Below are positions 1-5,552 of a stretch of 5,806 nucleotides of DNA, one piece after another. A program made the translations under genes and the position numbers. Every line of letters begins with the position of its first letter. The stretch's first letter is position 1. A model generated the notes under the pieces. That model was not told the origin of the DNA. It saw only the letters and a list, made by a program, of their open reading frames with translations, and ran no database searches. The stretch comes from a bacterium (GTDB lineage Bacteria > Margulisbacteria > Marinamargulisbacteria > JAAEMD01): the NCBI GenBank assembly GCA_024225875.1, contig JAAEMD010000458.1, positions 1-5,806 of the forward strand. Direction: 5' to 3'.

Positions 1-2
1 AG

Positions 3-95
3 TATCAGGCTGATTGGGCTTCTGGTAAAGCTTACATAAAGCCCGATAGACTTCATTTGTTTTTGGCTAATCAGATAGAAAAAAAGGCGGCTTAA
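3..95 (+). CDS. C-terminal fragment of an unidentified protein (5' end outside window)
   Basis: This frame is open from the left edge through 30 codons to a TAA at 93-95; the other two + frames close early. The translated tail has ordinary protein composition, with a mix of aromatic, acidic and basic residues (begins YQADWASGKAY, ends IEKKAA), and looks like the extreme C-terminus of a soluble protein. I recognise no family from so short a piece. The opposite strand is also open over these bases, so strand choice rests on composition and on the sensible convergent arrangement with the minus-strand gene that ends at 262. It is not recognisable as DnaA, which might have been expected near rpmH. 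Confidence 0.45.
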   Translation, partial: YQADWASGKAYIKPDRLHLFLANQIEKKAA

Positions 96-140
96 GTTTT
101 GTTTATGATGGCTAAATTACACTCTTTTCTTGACGTGACC

Positions 141-172
141 AAAAAAACAGCATTATATTAAAGGCATATAAT
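141..172 (-). terminator. candidate weak Rho-independent terminator of the pgsA-pssA fusion gene
   Basis: A perfect 7-bp inverted repeat (ATTATAT at 152-158, ATATAAT at 166-172) encloses a 7-nt loop. Read on the minus strand, the stem is followed within a few bases by a run of seven T (complement of the A tract at 141-147). It lies about 90 bases past the stop of the minus-strand gene, between two converging genes where terminators are expected. The stem contains only A-T pairs, so it would be thermodynamically weak. I see no GC-rich alternative in the 96-261 gap. Confidence 0.35.
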
Positions 173-261
173 AAATTATCGTTATTTTTTGAAGTAAATT
201 GCAGATATATCTTAAGGTACGAAACAGCCTGATTTAAGTTGCAGTATACAAAAAATTAGAA

Positions 262-1617
262 TTACTCTGAAAAATCTTTAATAGATATATTTTTAATAAA
301 TACAGGTGAAACTATATATAAGGAAGTAATAGTAAATAAGATTTCATATGCAAAAAGATAGTGGGGAATCTTAACATTAGATAAACTCAAGATAGTCAGT
401 ATATAAAATAGAACTGCTGGCAGCTTAACATGTTTTAAGAATGTTTTATTTGTTGCCACGTCCATATGTGCGTAAGGAATGCTGGAAATCATCATAATAC
501 TTACAAAAATAACCAGCGGAATAAAAATAAATTGATTATACAGGTATGTTGAGATAGCAGCGACTACCACAAAAGACGCCCCAACAGGTGATGGCAGGCC
601 TTCAAAGAAAGGAGAGTGTCCTGTTTTGTCGAATCTTCTTAAACGGTAATATACTGAAAATCCATAAAAAACAGCAGTTCCTATTGCTACCAGGAAATGA
701 TATAGTTGAGAGGATTGCCCTAGAATAATATGGAAAGATACTACAGCTGGAGCTAGCCCGAAACTGATAAAATCTGCCGAAGAATCCAGTTTTGCTCCTA
801 TTTTAGTTTCTGCGCCCAGCTTTCTAGCCAGGTTTCCATCGATAGCATCCAGTACCAGGCTGGATAATACAAGAATAACAGTAATATGGTAACGACCTAA
901 AAATGCAAAATAAATCCCGATCAATCCGCCAGTGAGGTTAAGTGCTGAAATAGAGTTAGGAATCATTGATAAAAGCAGTTTTTTAGACTCAGCTTTTTTT
1001 CTGCCTGTTTTTTTTGTATATTCCTGCCACAGGAAGCTTCCAAAGTAGTCCATAAAGGACCAGATAGTTACTATTACTGTAGTCCAGATTAGAAGGTCAA
1101 TTACCCAGTTTGGCCATGAGAATACCCAGCGTCTCAGCAGATTAAAGGGCATAAGAAACAATGGCAGACTACTTATTTCTGTTGTGGCAACCCGGCCAAA
1201 TAGAATGCCGCATACAGGTAACGTGAAGGCAGTTTTGATCTTCCCTGATAAATTTGCAGGAATAATAGTTCCGTTTTTAGCAGAAACAATCCGCACTCCC
1301 ATAATTGCAAATTCTCTTGCAAGTATAATGAATACAGGAAAAGAAGAAATTACCTGCATTTCCAGCAAAGGCAGTAAAGCCAGTACCACTATTTTATCTG
1401 CAAGTGGGTCCAGAATCTTACCAACTTCTGTAACCATGTTGAAATGTCTGGCCACCCAGCCGTCCACAAGATCTGTTAAACAGATTACTGTATATATGAT
1501 AACTACCCATAGCTGCCAGTAGTTTGTGTTGTATGGTGTAAGCCAGAAAATTAAAATCATTCCAAGTATTCTGGATAATGATATAATGTTGGCCATCTGG
1601 TGAAAATATTTTTTCAT
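262..1617 (-). CDS. Fused CDP-alcohol phosphatidyltransferase: PgsA-like domain + PssA-like domain
   Basis: A 451-residue integral membrane protein carrying two complete CDP-alcohol phosphotransferase domains in one uninterrupted frame. The family motif (D-x2-D-G-x2-A-R-x8-G-x3-D-x3-D) occurs at D49/D52/G53/A56/R57/G66/D70/D74 and again at D257/D260/G261/A264/R265/G274/D278/D282, so both metal- and CDP-binding sites look intact. Domain 1 (about 8-200) resembles phosphatidylglycerophosphate synthase, including AREF at 100-103 and SGKIKT at 124-129. Domain 2 (about 216-451) resembles bacterial type II phosphatidylserine synthase, with FGLAPA at 286-291 and the RRFD...GLPSP segment at 327-344. 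A basic linker (about 200-213, TKKTGRKKAESKK) joins them. From family knowledge, both would use CDP-diacylglycerol, one with glycerol-3-phosphate and one with serine, at the cytosolic face. Separate enzymes are usual, each about 180-250 residues. The start is either the ATG at 1617 or the ATG at 1596 (residue 8, MANIISLSRI), which fits the usual PgsA N-terminus better; neither has a Shine-Dalgarno. Domain specificities are inferred. Confidence 0.9.
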   Translation of the reverse strand: MKKYFHQMANIISLSRILGMILIFWLTPYNTNYWQLWVVIIYTVICLTDLVDGWVARHFNMVTEVGKILDPLADKIVVLALLPLLEMQVISSFPVFIILAREFAIMGVRIVSAKNGTIIPANLSGKIKTAFTLPVCGILFGRVATTEISSLPLFLMPFNLLRRWVFSWPNWVIDLLIWTTVIVTIWSFMDYFGSFLWQEYTKKTGRKKAESKKLLLSMIPNSISALNLTGGLIGIYFAFLGRYHITVILVLSSLVLDAIDGNLARKLGAETKIGAKLDSSADFISFGLAPAVVSFHIILGQSSQLYHFLVAIGTAVFYGFSVYYRLRRFDKTGHSPFFEGLPSPVGASFVVVAAISTYLYNQFIFIPLVIFVSIMMISSIPYAHMDVATNKTFLKHVKLPAVLFYILTILSLSNVKIPHYLFAYEILFTITSLYIVSPVFIKNISIKDFSE

Positions 1618-1627
1618 TTAGTTTAGA

Positions 1628-1633
1628 ATTATA
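1628..1633 (-). promoter_or_regulatory. -10 box (TATAAT) for the pgsA-pssA fusion gene
   Basis: A perfect TATAAT on the minus strand lies only 10 bases before the ATG at 1617. The correctly spaced -35 region is poor. With transcription starting about seven bases downstream, the message would begin 3-4 bases before the first ATG, or about 25 bases before the second in-frame ATG (1596). There is no Shine-Dalgarno before either. This suggests a near-leaderless transcript or use of the second ATG. It may be a chance match in AT-rich DNA. Confidence 0.4.
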
Positions 1634-1682
1634 ACATAAGTAATGTAACCTGGTCTGTAATGAAATAATATCAGCAGTATAT

Positions 1683-1711
1683 TTGAATTATCGTAGCTTA
1701 TATCATATATA
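1683..1711 (+). promoter_or_regulatory. possible secondary promoter upstream of rpmH
   Basis: TTGAAT (1683-1688) and TATATA (1706-1711) are separated by 17 bases on the + strand, a reasonable but not strong sigma-70/sigma-A match. It lies upstream of the better promoter at 1775-1803 and overlaps the left arm of the inverted repeat at 1685-1692. AT-rich sequence makes chance matches likely. Confidence 0.25.
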
Positions 1712-1735
1712 AAGGTTTAAGTTCACTGATAATTC
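1685..1735. repeat. 8-bp inverted repeat in the divergent intergenic region
   Basis: GAATTATC at 1685-1692 is repeated in perfect inverted orientation as GATAATTC at 1728-1735, 35 bases apart. It sits between the divergent pgsA-pssA fusion and the rpmH operon, upstream of the main rpmH promoter. It could be a pair of protein-binding half-sites affecting either gene. The arms are AT-rich and short, so chance is a real alternative. Confidence 0.3.
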
Positions 1736-1774
1736 TACGCAATAGTTACTAACACAAAATCTTTTATAAGGATG

Positions 1775-1803
1775 TTGACCTCTCCCTGCTTGATAGTTAT
1801 AAT
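1775..1803 (+). promoter_or_regulatory. strong sigma-70/sigma-A type promoter of the rpmH operon
   Basis: TTGACC (1775-1780) and TATAAT (1798-1803) are separated by exactly 17 bases: five of six matches in the -35 and a perfect -10. Transcription would start near 1810, giving a leader of about 30 bases before the rpmH ATG at 1842, with a purine-rich AGAGAG ribosome-binding site at about 1826-1831. This is the only strong promoter before the cluster and plausibly drives rpmH, rnpA, yidD and yidC, perhaps through mnmE. Confidence 0.8.
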
Positions 1804-1841
1804 ATGACGTTCAATTACTGGTAAAAGAGAGAATAATAATT

Positions 1842-1976
1842 ATGAAAAGAACTTTTCAACCAAATCAACGTAAAAGAAAAAAAACACATGGTTTTTTAGT
1901 TAGAATGAGAACCGTAGGCGGTAGACGAGTTATCAGTGCCAGAAGAAAAAAGGGGCGCAATAAACTCAGCGTGTAA
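1842..1976 (+). CDS. rpmH: Large ribosomal subunit protein bL34
   Basis: A 44-residue, extremely basic protein, the exact usual length of bL34. It begins MKRTFQPNQRKRKKTHGF and continues with the conserved RM-T-GGRRV-ARR-KGR pattern, so no key segment is missing. bL34 is a small, late-assembling protein of the 50S subunit that packs within 23S rRNA. The ATG is preceded by a modest purine-rich ribosome-binding site (about 1826-1831) and a near-consensus promoter at 1775-1803. It is the first gene of the cluster. Its TAA (1974-1976) lies 5 bases before the proposed rnpA start, so the two are probably co-transcribed and translationally linked. Confidence 0.98.
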   Translation: MKRTFQPNQRKRKKTHGFLVRMRTVGGRRVISARRKKGRNKLSV

Positions 1977-1981
1977 TTATA

Positions 1982-2344
1982 TTGACTAATAGTTTTCCTC
2001 GAAAACATAATATGATTAGCAAAAAAAAACACTTTAAATATATATTTGCTAATAGTAAAAAAACAGGGAACGCTACAGTACGTATTTATTATGCAAAAGC
2101 TTATGGTAATAAAGGTTGTTATGCTTTTGTTGCTACAAAAAAAATTGGAAATGCAGTTCATAGAAATAAGTGTAGACGCAGATTAAAAGAGGTTGTCAGA
2201 TTGAATAATGATTTGATAAGTCCAGAATATGATATGATTTTTGTAGCTAACCCTGAATCAGGTACAGTTATATTTGCACAATTTGAAAAAGACTTTAAAA
2301 AATTATTAGAAAAAAGTAAATTATATAAAAACCAGTTACAGTAA
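1982..2344 (+). CDS. rnpA: Ribonuclease P protein component
   Basis: A 120-residue basic protein, normal length for the family. It binds the catalytic RNase P RNA (rnpB, not in this window) and helps recognise the 5' leader of precursor tRNA. The diagnostic RNR region is at about 53-70 (KKIGNAVHRNKCRRRLKE), including R61, N62, R65-R67 and E70. The N-terminal stretch FPRKHNMISKKKHFKYIF (5-22) matches the family's usual opening, including the conserved aromatic F18. That alignment favours the TTG at 1982 over the ATG at 2012, which would cut off the first conserved residues. There is no good Shine-Dalgarno before the TTG, but it lies 5 bases after the rpmH stop, so ribosomes finishing rpmH may reinitiate here. 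Start choice is moderately certain; identity is secure. Confidence 0.95.
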   Translation: MTNSFPRKHNMISKKKHFKYIFANSKKTGNATVRIYYAKAYGNKGCYAFVATKKIGNAVHRNKCRRRLKEVVRLNNDLISPEYDMIFVANPESGTVIFAQFEKDFKKLLEKSKLYKNQLQ

Positions 2345-2361
2345 AGTAGATTTTTAAAATA

Positions 2362-2583
2362 ATGATTCACATATTGGCAACAGGCTTTATTAAATTATAT
2401 CAAAAAATGATATCTTCAATGCTACCATCAAGATGTAGATACTACCCCTCGTGTTCAGATTATATGATAGAGGCTATAAAAAGATATGGCCTGATTAAAG
2501 GAGTTTTTATTGGCACAAAAAGAATATCAAGATGTCATCCTTTTAACGAAGGAGGGATAGACATGCTGGGAGAGATGAAGTGA
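2362..2583 (+). CDS. yidD: Membrane protein insertion efficiency factor YidD
   Basis: A 73-residue protein with the YidD hallmarks: an N-terminal amphipathic/hydrophobic helix (about 1-22, FIKLYQKMIS), the cysteine motif CRYYPSCSDY at 25-34, the segment AIKRYGLIKG at 38-47, and C58-H-P followed by N-E-G-G. Family knowledge: YidD is a small, probably membrane-associated factor that assists Sec/YidC-dependent insertion, and is nearly always encoded between rnpA and yidC, as here. It starts 17 bases after rnpA with no strong ribosome-binding site. Its TGA (2581-2583) overlaps the GTG start of yidC by 4 bases, a typical coupling arrangement. The C-terminal tail (MLGEMK) is slightly divergent from the usual ending. 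Confidence 0.96.
   Translation: MIHILATGFIKLYQKMISSMLPSRCRYYPSCSDYMIEAIKRYGLIKGVFIGTKRISRCHPFNEGGIDMLGEMK
2549..2555 (+). promoter_or_regulatory. strong Shine-Dalgarno-like sequence inside the end of yidD
   Basis: AAGGAGG, the best ribosome-binding match in the cluster, lies inside yidD. Seven bases downstream is an ATG (2563-2565) in the yidD frame that would encode only six residues (MLGEMK) before the stop overlapping the yidC GTG at 2580. No ATG, GTG or TTG in the yidC frame lies closer than 2580. The site may load ribosomes that translate this tiny tail and reinitiate at yidC, which also has a weaker GGAGAG at 2569-2574. It also encodes conserved-looking YidD residues, so its regulatory role is inference. 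Confidence 0.35.
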
Positions 2584-3236
2584 TAAATCCAATTACAGTA
2601 TTAGTTGAAAATATAATGATTCCTTTTCTTAAGGCTGCATACGGTATAATTCCAAATTATGGAGTTGCAATAATAATATTAACAATGGTAATTAAAATAA
2701 TATTTTACCCCTTAACAAGAAAACAGTTTGAATCTATGAAGGCCCAGAAGCAGATGCAGCCGGAAATGAAGGCTATTCAGGAAAAGTATAAAGGACAGCC
2801 AGAGAAGCTGCAGTCTGAAATGATGAAGCTATGGAAAAAACATGGTTCAAATCCCTTTAGTGGCTGTTTGCCAACATTAATTCAAATACCATTTTTTATT
2901 GCGGTTTTTTATACAATTAAAAGCGATCTTTTTCTTTCTCTGATAAATACTGAAATTAATCCTGGTGTTAATCCTGGTTTATTTCCTTTCTGGATATCTA
3001 ACCTGGGTGTTAAGGATGTCACCTATATCTTACCTGTTTTAGTTGGCCTTTCAACTTTTCTTTCACAGAAACTTATGATGACAGATCCCAAGCAGGCTAA
3101 GATGTTTATGTTTATGCCTGTTATTATGTTTTTTATTTGCTTAAAGATGCCTTCAGGGGTTTTACTTTACTGGGCGGTATCGCAGTTAATCTCTACAGCA
3201 CAGCAATATTATATTATGCAAAAGGCCGGTAAGTAG
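2580..3236 (+). CDS. yidC: Membrane protein insertase YidC/Oxa1/SpoIIIJ family (short form)
   Basis: A 218-residue polytopic membrane protein of the YidC/Oxa1 family, which inserts and folds membrane proteins alone or with SecYEG. The conserved core is present: a first membrane segment at about 27-45 with the groove lysine K39 (arginine in E. coli and B. subtilis), the PLTRKQFESMKAQKQMQ stretch at 44-60 starting the charged cytoplasmic hairpin (to about 90), then NPFSGCLPTLIQIPFF at 91-106 and hydrophobic segments at about 148-162, 176-190 and 193-212. It lacks the P1 domain of Gram-negative YidC, and also lacks the signal peptide and lipobox cysteine common in Bacillota homologues. The upstream frame is closed at 2544-2546, with no other usual start codon between there and 2580. 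The C-terminal tail is short (QKAGK). The GTG start overlaps the yidD stop. Confidence 0.95.
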   Translation: MINPITVLVENIMIPFLKAAYGIIPNYGVAIIILTMVIKIIFYPLTRKQFESMKAQKQMQPEMKAIQEKYKGQPEKLQSEMMKLWKKHGSNPFSGCLPTLIQIPFFIAVFYTIKSDLFLSLINTEINPGVNPGLFPFWISNLGVKDVTYILPVLVGLSTFLSQKLMMTDPKQAKMFMFMPVIMFFICLKMPSGVLLYWAVSQLISTAQQYYIMQKAGK

Positions 3237-3283
3237 AAAGCTAAGATGATCTCTTGAATATATATTTTCAGGAAAAACTAATA

Positions 3284-3290
3284 AAGGGAG
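3284..3290 (+). promoter_or_regulatory. ribosome-binding site of jag
   Basis: AAGGGAG lies 10 bases before the jag ATG at 3301. It gives jag independent initiation, fitting the 64-base gap after yidC (3237-3300), in contrast to the coupled starts of rnpA, yidC and mnmE. No convincing promoter or terminator is visible in the gap. Confidence 0.65.
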
Positions 3291-3300
3291 TTATTTAAGT

Positions 3301-3975
3301 ATGGATGAAAAAAAAGGTTTTTTTGATTTTTTTAAAGGTATTACAAGGGCAGGGTTTAAAGAAGAGGAAGAAAACCAGAGAAATTATGCAAGAGCTAAGG
3401 CAAAAGAAGAGCGGAAACAGGAAAATACTGATACTGCTGAAAAGACTGCTGCTGGTAAGGATGTAGAACAGGAAGTTTCATTTAATGATGAGTCCGGGGA
3501 AAATGATGAAGAGATATTGTTTTGTAAAGGTAAGCTGGAAGAAATGTTGAATCTTGCCGGGTTCAAAGGTGATATAAAGGTCATAAAAAAAGATAAAAGA
3601 GGTATTTACCTTGAAATTATAAATTCAGATGATGCGGGCAGAATTATTGGAAAAGAAGGTTCTACTCTGTATTCATTTCAGGTGTTGCTGCGTACTTTTG
3701 CTTATAAACATTTCGGGAAAAATGTAAGTGTTATTATTGATGCAGGAGATTATAGAAAAAAGAAGAATGAATCTATAAAAGAATACGCTTTAAAAGCGTC
3801 TAAAGAAGTTTTAAAGAACAGAGGCCGTGTTGAGCTTAAGGCAATGAATGCGGCAGACAGGCGTTTAGTTCATATGCTTTTTGAAAAAGATAGCAGGATC
3901 AATACGTATAGTGTTGGTGATGGAGAATACAGGCGTGTAGTACTGGAAAAGGGTTCCAAAGCTATTGCTTTATGA
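3301..3975 (+). CDS. jag: KH/R3H domain RNA-binding protein (KhpB/Jag/EloR family)
   Basis: A 224-residue protein of the SpoIIIJ-associated (Jag/KhpB/EloR) family, a cytosolic RNA-binding protein linked in Gram-positive bacteria to cell elongation and division. The region at about 75-150 is a KH domain with the GRIIGKEG loop at 113-120, a recognisable GxxG RNA-contact motif. The R3H domain follows (about 155-217), with the R187-x3-H191 signature inside AADRRLVHMLF and a later EYRRVVLE strand at 209-216. Residues 1-72 lack a recognisable Jag_N domain. Instead they hold a short aromatic start (FFDFFKG) and a low-complexity, strongly charged Glu/Lys-rich linker. It follows yidC, its usual partner, has its own ribosome-binding site, and overlaps mnmE by 11 bases. 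Confidence 0.94.
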   Translation: MDEKKGFFDFFKGITRAGFKEEEENQRNYARAKAKEERKQENTDTAEKTAAGKDVEQEVSFNDESGENDEEILFCKGKLEEMLNLAGFKGDIKVIKKDKRGIYLEIINSDDAGRIIGKEGSTLYSFQVLLRTFAYKHFGKNVSVIIDAGDYRKKKNESIKEYALKASKEVLKNRGRVELKAMNAADRRLVHMLFEKDSRINTYSVGDGEYRRVVLEKGSKAIAL

Positions 3976-5341
3976 TACAACTATAGCAGCGATAGCAACC
4001 TCCCCGGGCAGGGGGGCTGTTGGCATTGTTAGACTTTCAGGCTCGGACTCACTGGCAATAGCAAAAAAAATATTTTTTTCTAATGGAAAACAGATAAAAG
4101 AGTATAAGGCTCGTTATGTTTATAATGGCAATATAATAGACTATAAATCCAGAACAATAATAGATGAGGTTTGCCTTATTTATTTCAGGGCACCCAACTC
4201 TTATACTGGTGAAGATATTATTGAGATTCAGGGGCATGGCAGTGATCTTATTATGAAAATGATCCTGTCTACTGTACTGGATCTTGGTGCCGTGTTAGCA
4301 GGCCGGGGCGAGTTTACTAAAAGAGCTTTTCTGAATGGAAAGAAGGATCTAACTGAGGCAGAATCTGTTATAGATCTGATTGAGGCTAAAAGTCATAAGG
4401 CACATGCTGTAGCATTAGGGCATTTGCAGGGATCTCTTTATAAGTATATTTCAGATATTCGTATTGAGCTAATCAGTATTCTGGAGCATATTGAAGCCTC
4501 TATTGATTTTCCGGATGAGGTAGGAACTTTAGATAGAAAGAAAACTTTTTCAGAGCTTGATAGAATAAATAAGCAGGTATCAGATATCCTGAAGATACAG
4601 GATTTTGGGAAGCTGACTACCAGTGGAGTTAAATGTGTTATTGCTGGCCGGCCTAATGTTGGTAAATCGTCACTGATGAACTGTATTATTGGTGAGGAAA
4701 GGGCTATTGTAACGGCTGTTCCTGGAACTACAAGGGATTTTATAGATGCAAAGATAGAAATCGGTGGTGTGATTTTTGAATTTATTGATACAGCCGGGTT
4801 ACGCAGATCTAAAGATTTTATAGAGAAGTTAGGTGTAAAAAAAGTTTCATCTTTAATTAATAAAGCAGATGTTATTATCTGGGTTCTTGATGGTTCACAG
4901 AAGTTAATGGAAGATGACTTGAAGATATACAGCAGAATAAAAAATAAAAATAATGTATATATTGTTATTAATAAAACAGACATAGCCTGTAAACTGGATA
5001 TAGATAAATTTGAATGTTTTGATTCAATTACAAAAATAAGAATGTCGGCAAAGAAAAATAAGGGTTTATCAGAACTTAAAACAATACTATACAATAATTT
5101 TATAGAGAAAATTGAGAATATAGATCTTGACCTGTTATGTAATATAAGACAGCATCATTGCTTAAAAGCAGTACACAAGTTCTTGAAGAAAGTGAAAAAA
5201 GATATAAAAGCTGGAATATTTGATGACTTGCTGACAATAGATATTAAGGAGGCTATTCAAAAATTAGGGGAAGTTACGGGAGAAGATATTTCAGAAGAGG
5301 TTTTAGATGGCATTTTTGCACGATTTTGTGTTGGCAAGTAG
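3965..5341 (+). CDS. mnmE: tRNA modification GTPase MnmE (TrmE)
   Basis: A 458-residue protein of standard length. With MnmG it builds the 5-carboxymethylaminomethyl (cmnm5) group on wobble uridine 34 of certain tRNAs, using a tetrahydrofolate-bound one-carbon unit. The N-terminal folate-binding domain opens DTTIAAIATSPGRGAVGIVRLSG (4-26) and runs to about 120. A helical domain holds an inserted G domain (about 220-380): G1 GRPNVGKSS at 228-236, GTTRD at 254-258, DTAG at 275-278, catalytic-type E287, NKTD at 336-339 and SAK at 361-363. The C-terminus ends FCVGK with the conserved C455, a CxGK-type ending. All key motifs are intact. The chosen TTG (3965) overlaps jag by 11 bases; an AAAAGGG at 3947-3953 could be its ribosome-binding site, and the family alignment leaves no better start. 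The usual downstream partner, mnmG, is missing. Confidence 0.97.
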   Translation: MLYDTTIAAIATSPGRGAVGIVRLSGSDSLAIAKKIFFSNGKQIKEYKARYVYNGNIIDYKSRTIIDEVCLIYFRAPNSYTGEDIIEIQGHGSDLIMKMILSTVLDLGAVLAGRGEFTKRAFLNGKKDLTEAESVIDLIEAKSHKAHAVALGHLQGSLYKYISDIRIELISILEHIEASIDFPDEVGTLDRKKTFSELDRINKQVSDILKIQDFGKLTTSGVKCVIAGRPNVGKSSLMNCIIGEERAIVTAVPGTTRDFIDAKIEIGGVIFEFIDTAGLRRSKDFIEKLGVKKVSSLINKADVIIWVLDGSQKLMEDDLKIYSRIKNKNNVYIVINKTDIACKLDIDKFECFDSITKIRMSAKKNKGLSELKTILYNNFIEKIENIDLDLLCNIRQHHCLKAVHKFLKKVKKDIKAGIFDDLLTIDIKEAIQKLGEVTGEDISEEVLDGIFARFCVGK

Positions 5342-5414
5342 ATTTTTCAGCATAGTTTCTATATCCTTGTTCCCTGACTGCAAAGCGGCCTCAAGATCAT
5401 ATTCATTATGTTCA

Positions 5415-5549
5415 TCAGTAATCATCTACATCCTTCTGAAGCGCTTCCAGGGTTGTATAGACTTTTTTTCTGAAGGCGATACTATAAAACTCATTTTGAA
5501 TGGTTTGATGAAAGCGTTCACATATCTCGTTTGTTTGGTAACTTCCACT
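5415..5549 (-). pseudogene. IS481-family transposase fragment (catalytic-glutamate region)
   Basis: A 44-codon stretch lies between an in-frame TGA (minus strand, 5550-5552) and tandem TGA codons (5412-5417). It contains YQTNEICERFHQTIQ, then EFYSIAFRKKVY and LEALQKDVDDY. This matches from memory the end of the integrase core of IS481-family transposases, where the motif reads QTNGICERFH-T...EFY.VAFRKK and the glutamate of ERFH is the third member of the DDE triad. Here the usual glycine after TN is glutamate. The N-terminal helix-turn-helix, the first catalytic Asp and the usual C-terminus are absent. A possible LTD (the second-Asp motif) in another frame just upstream suggests a frameshift plus deletion. 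It cannot encode an active enzyme. Confidence 0.7.
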
Positions 5550-5552
5550 TCA

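Noticed and set aside
168..190. AT-only hairpin followed by a T run as a + strand terminator for the left-edge gene
   Set aside because: The 5-bp A-T stem is too weak, and the T run is separated from it by several bases; the minus-strand reading of the neighbouring 7-bp repeat is better.
1184..1522. 112-codon + strand open frame antisense to the lipid synthase
   Set aside because: It is opposite the first catalytic domain, whose full conserved motif proves that the minus strand is coding.
4438..5094. 218-codon minus-strand open frame antisense to mnmE
   Set aside because: It lies wholly within the conserved GTPase coding sequence, and its residues mirror AT-rich codons of mnmE; no recognisable domain.
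5303..5425. 40-codon minus-strand open frame beginning MITDEHNEYDLEAAL, overlapping the transposase end and the mnmE 3' end
   Set aside because: The composition is protein-like and it starts with ATG directly after a stop, but I recognise no family, there is no clear ribosome-binding site, and its last codons are antisense to conserved mnmE. It might be a frameshifted piece of mobile-element protein; not strong enough to list as a gene.
5438..5447. Perfect 10-base palindrome GAAGCGCTTC
   Set aside because: It falls inside transposase-fragment codons and is short enough to arise from codon content; no partner site was found.
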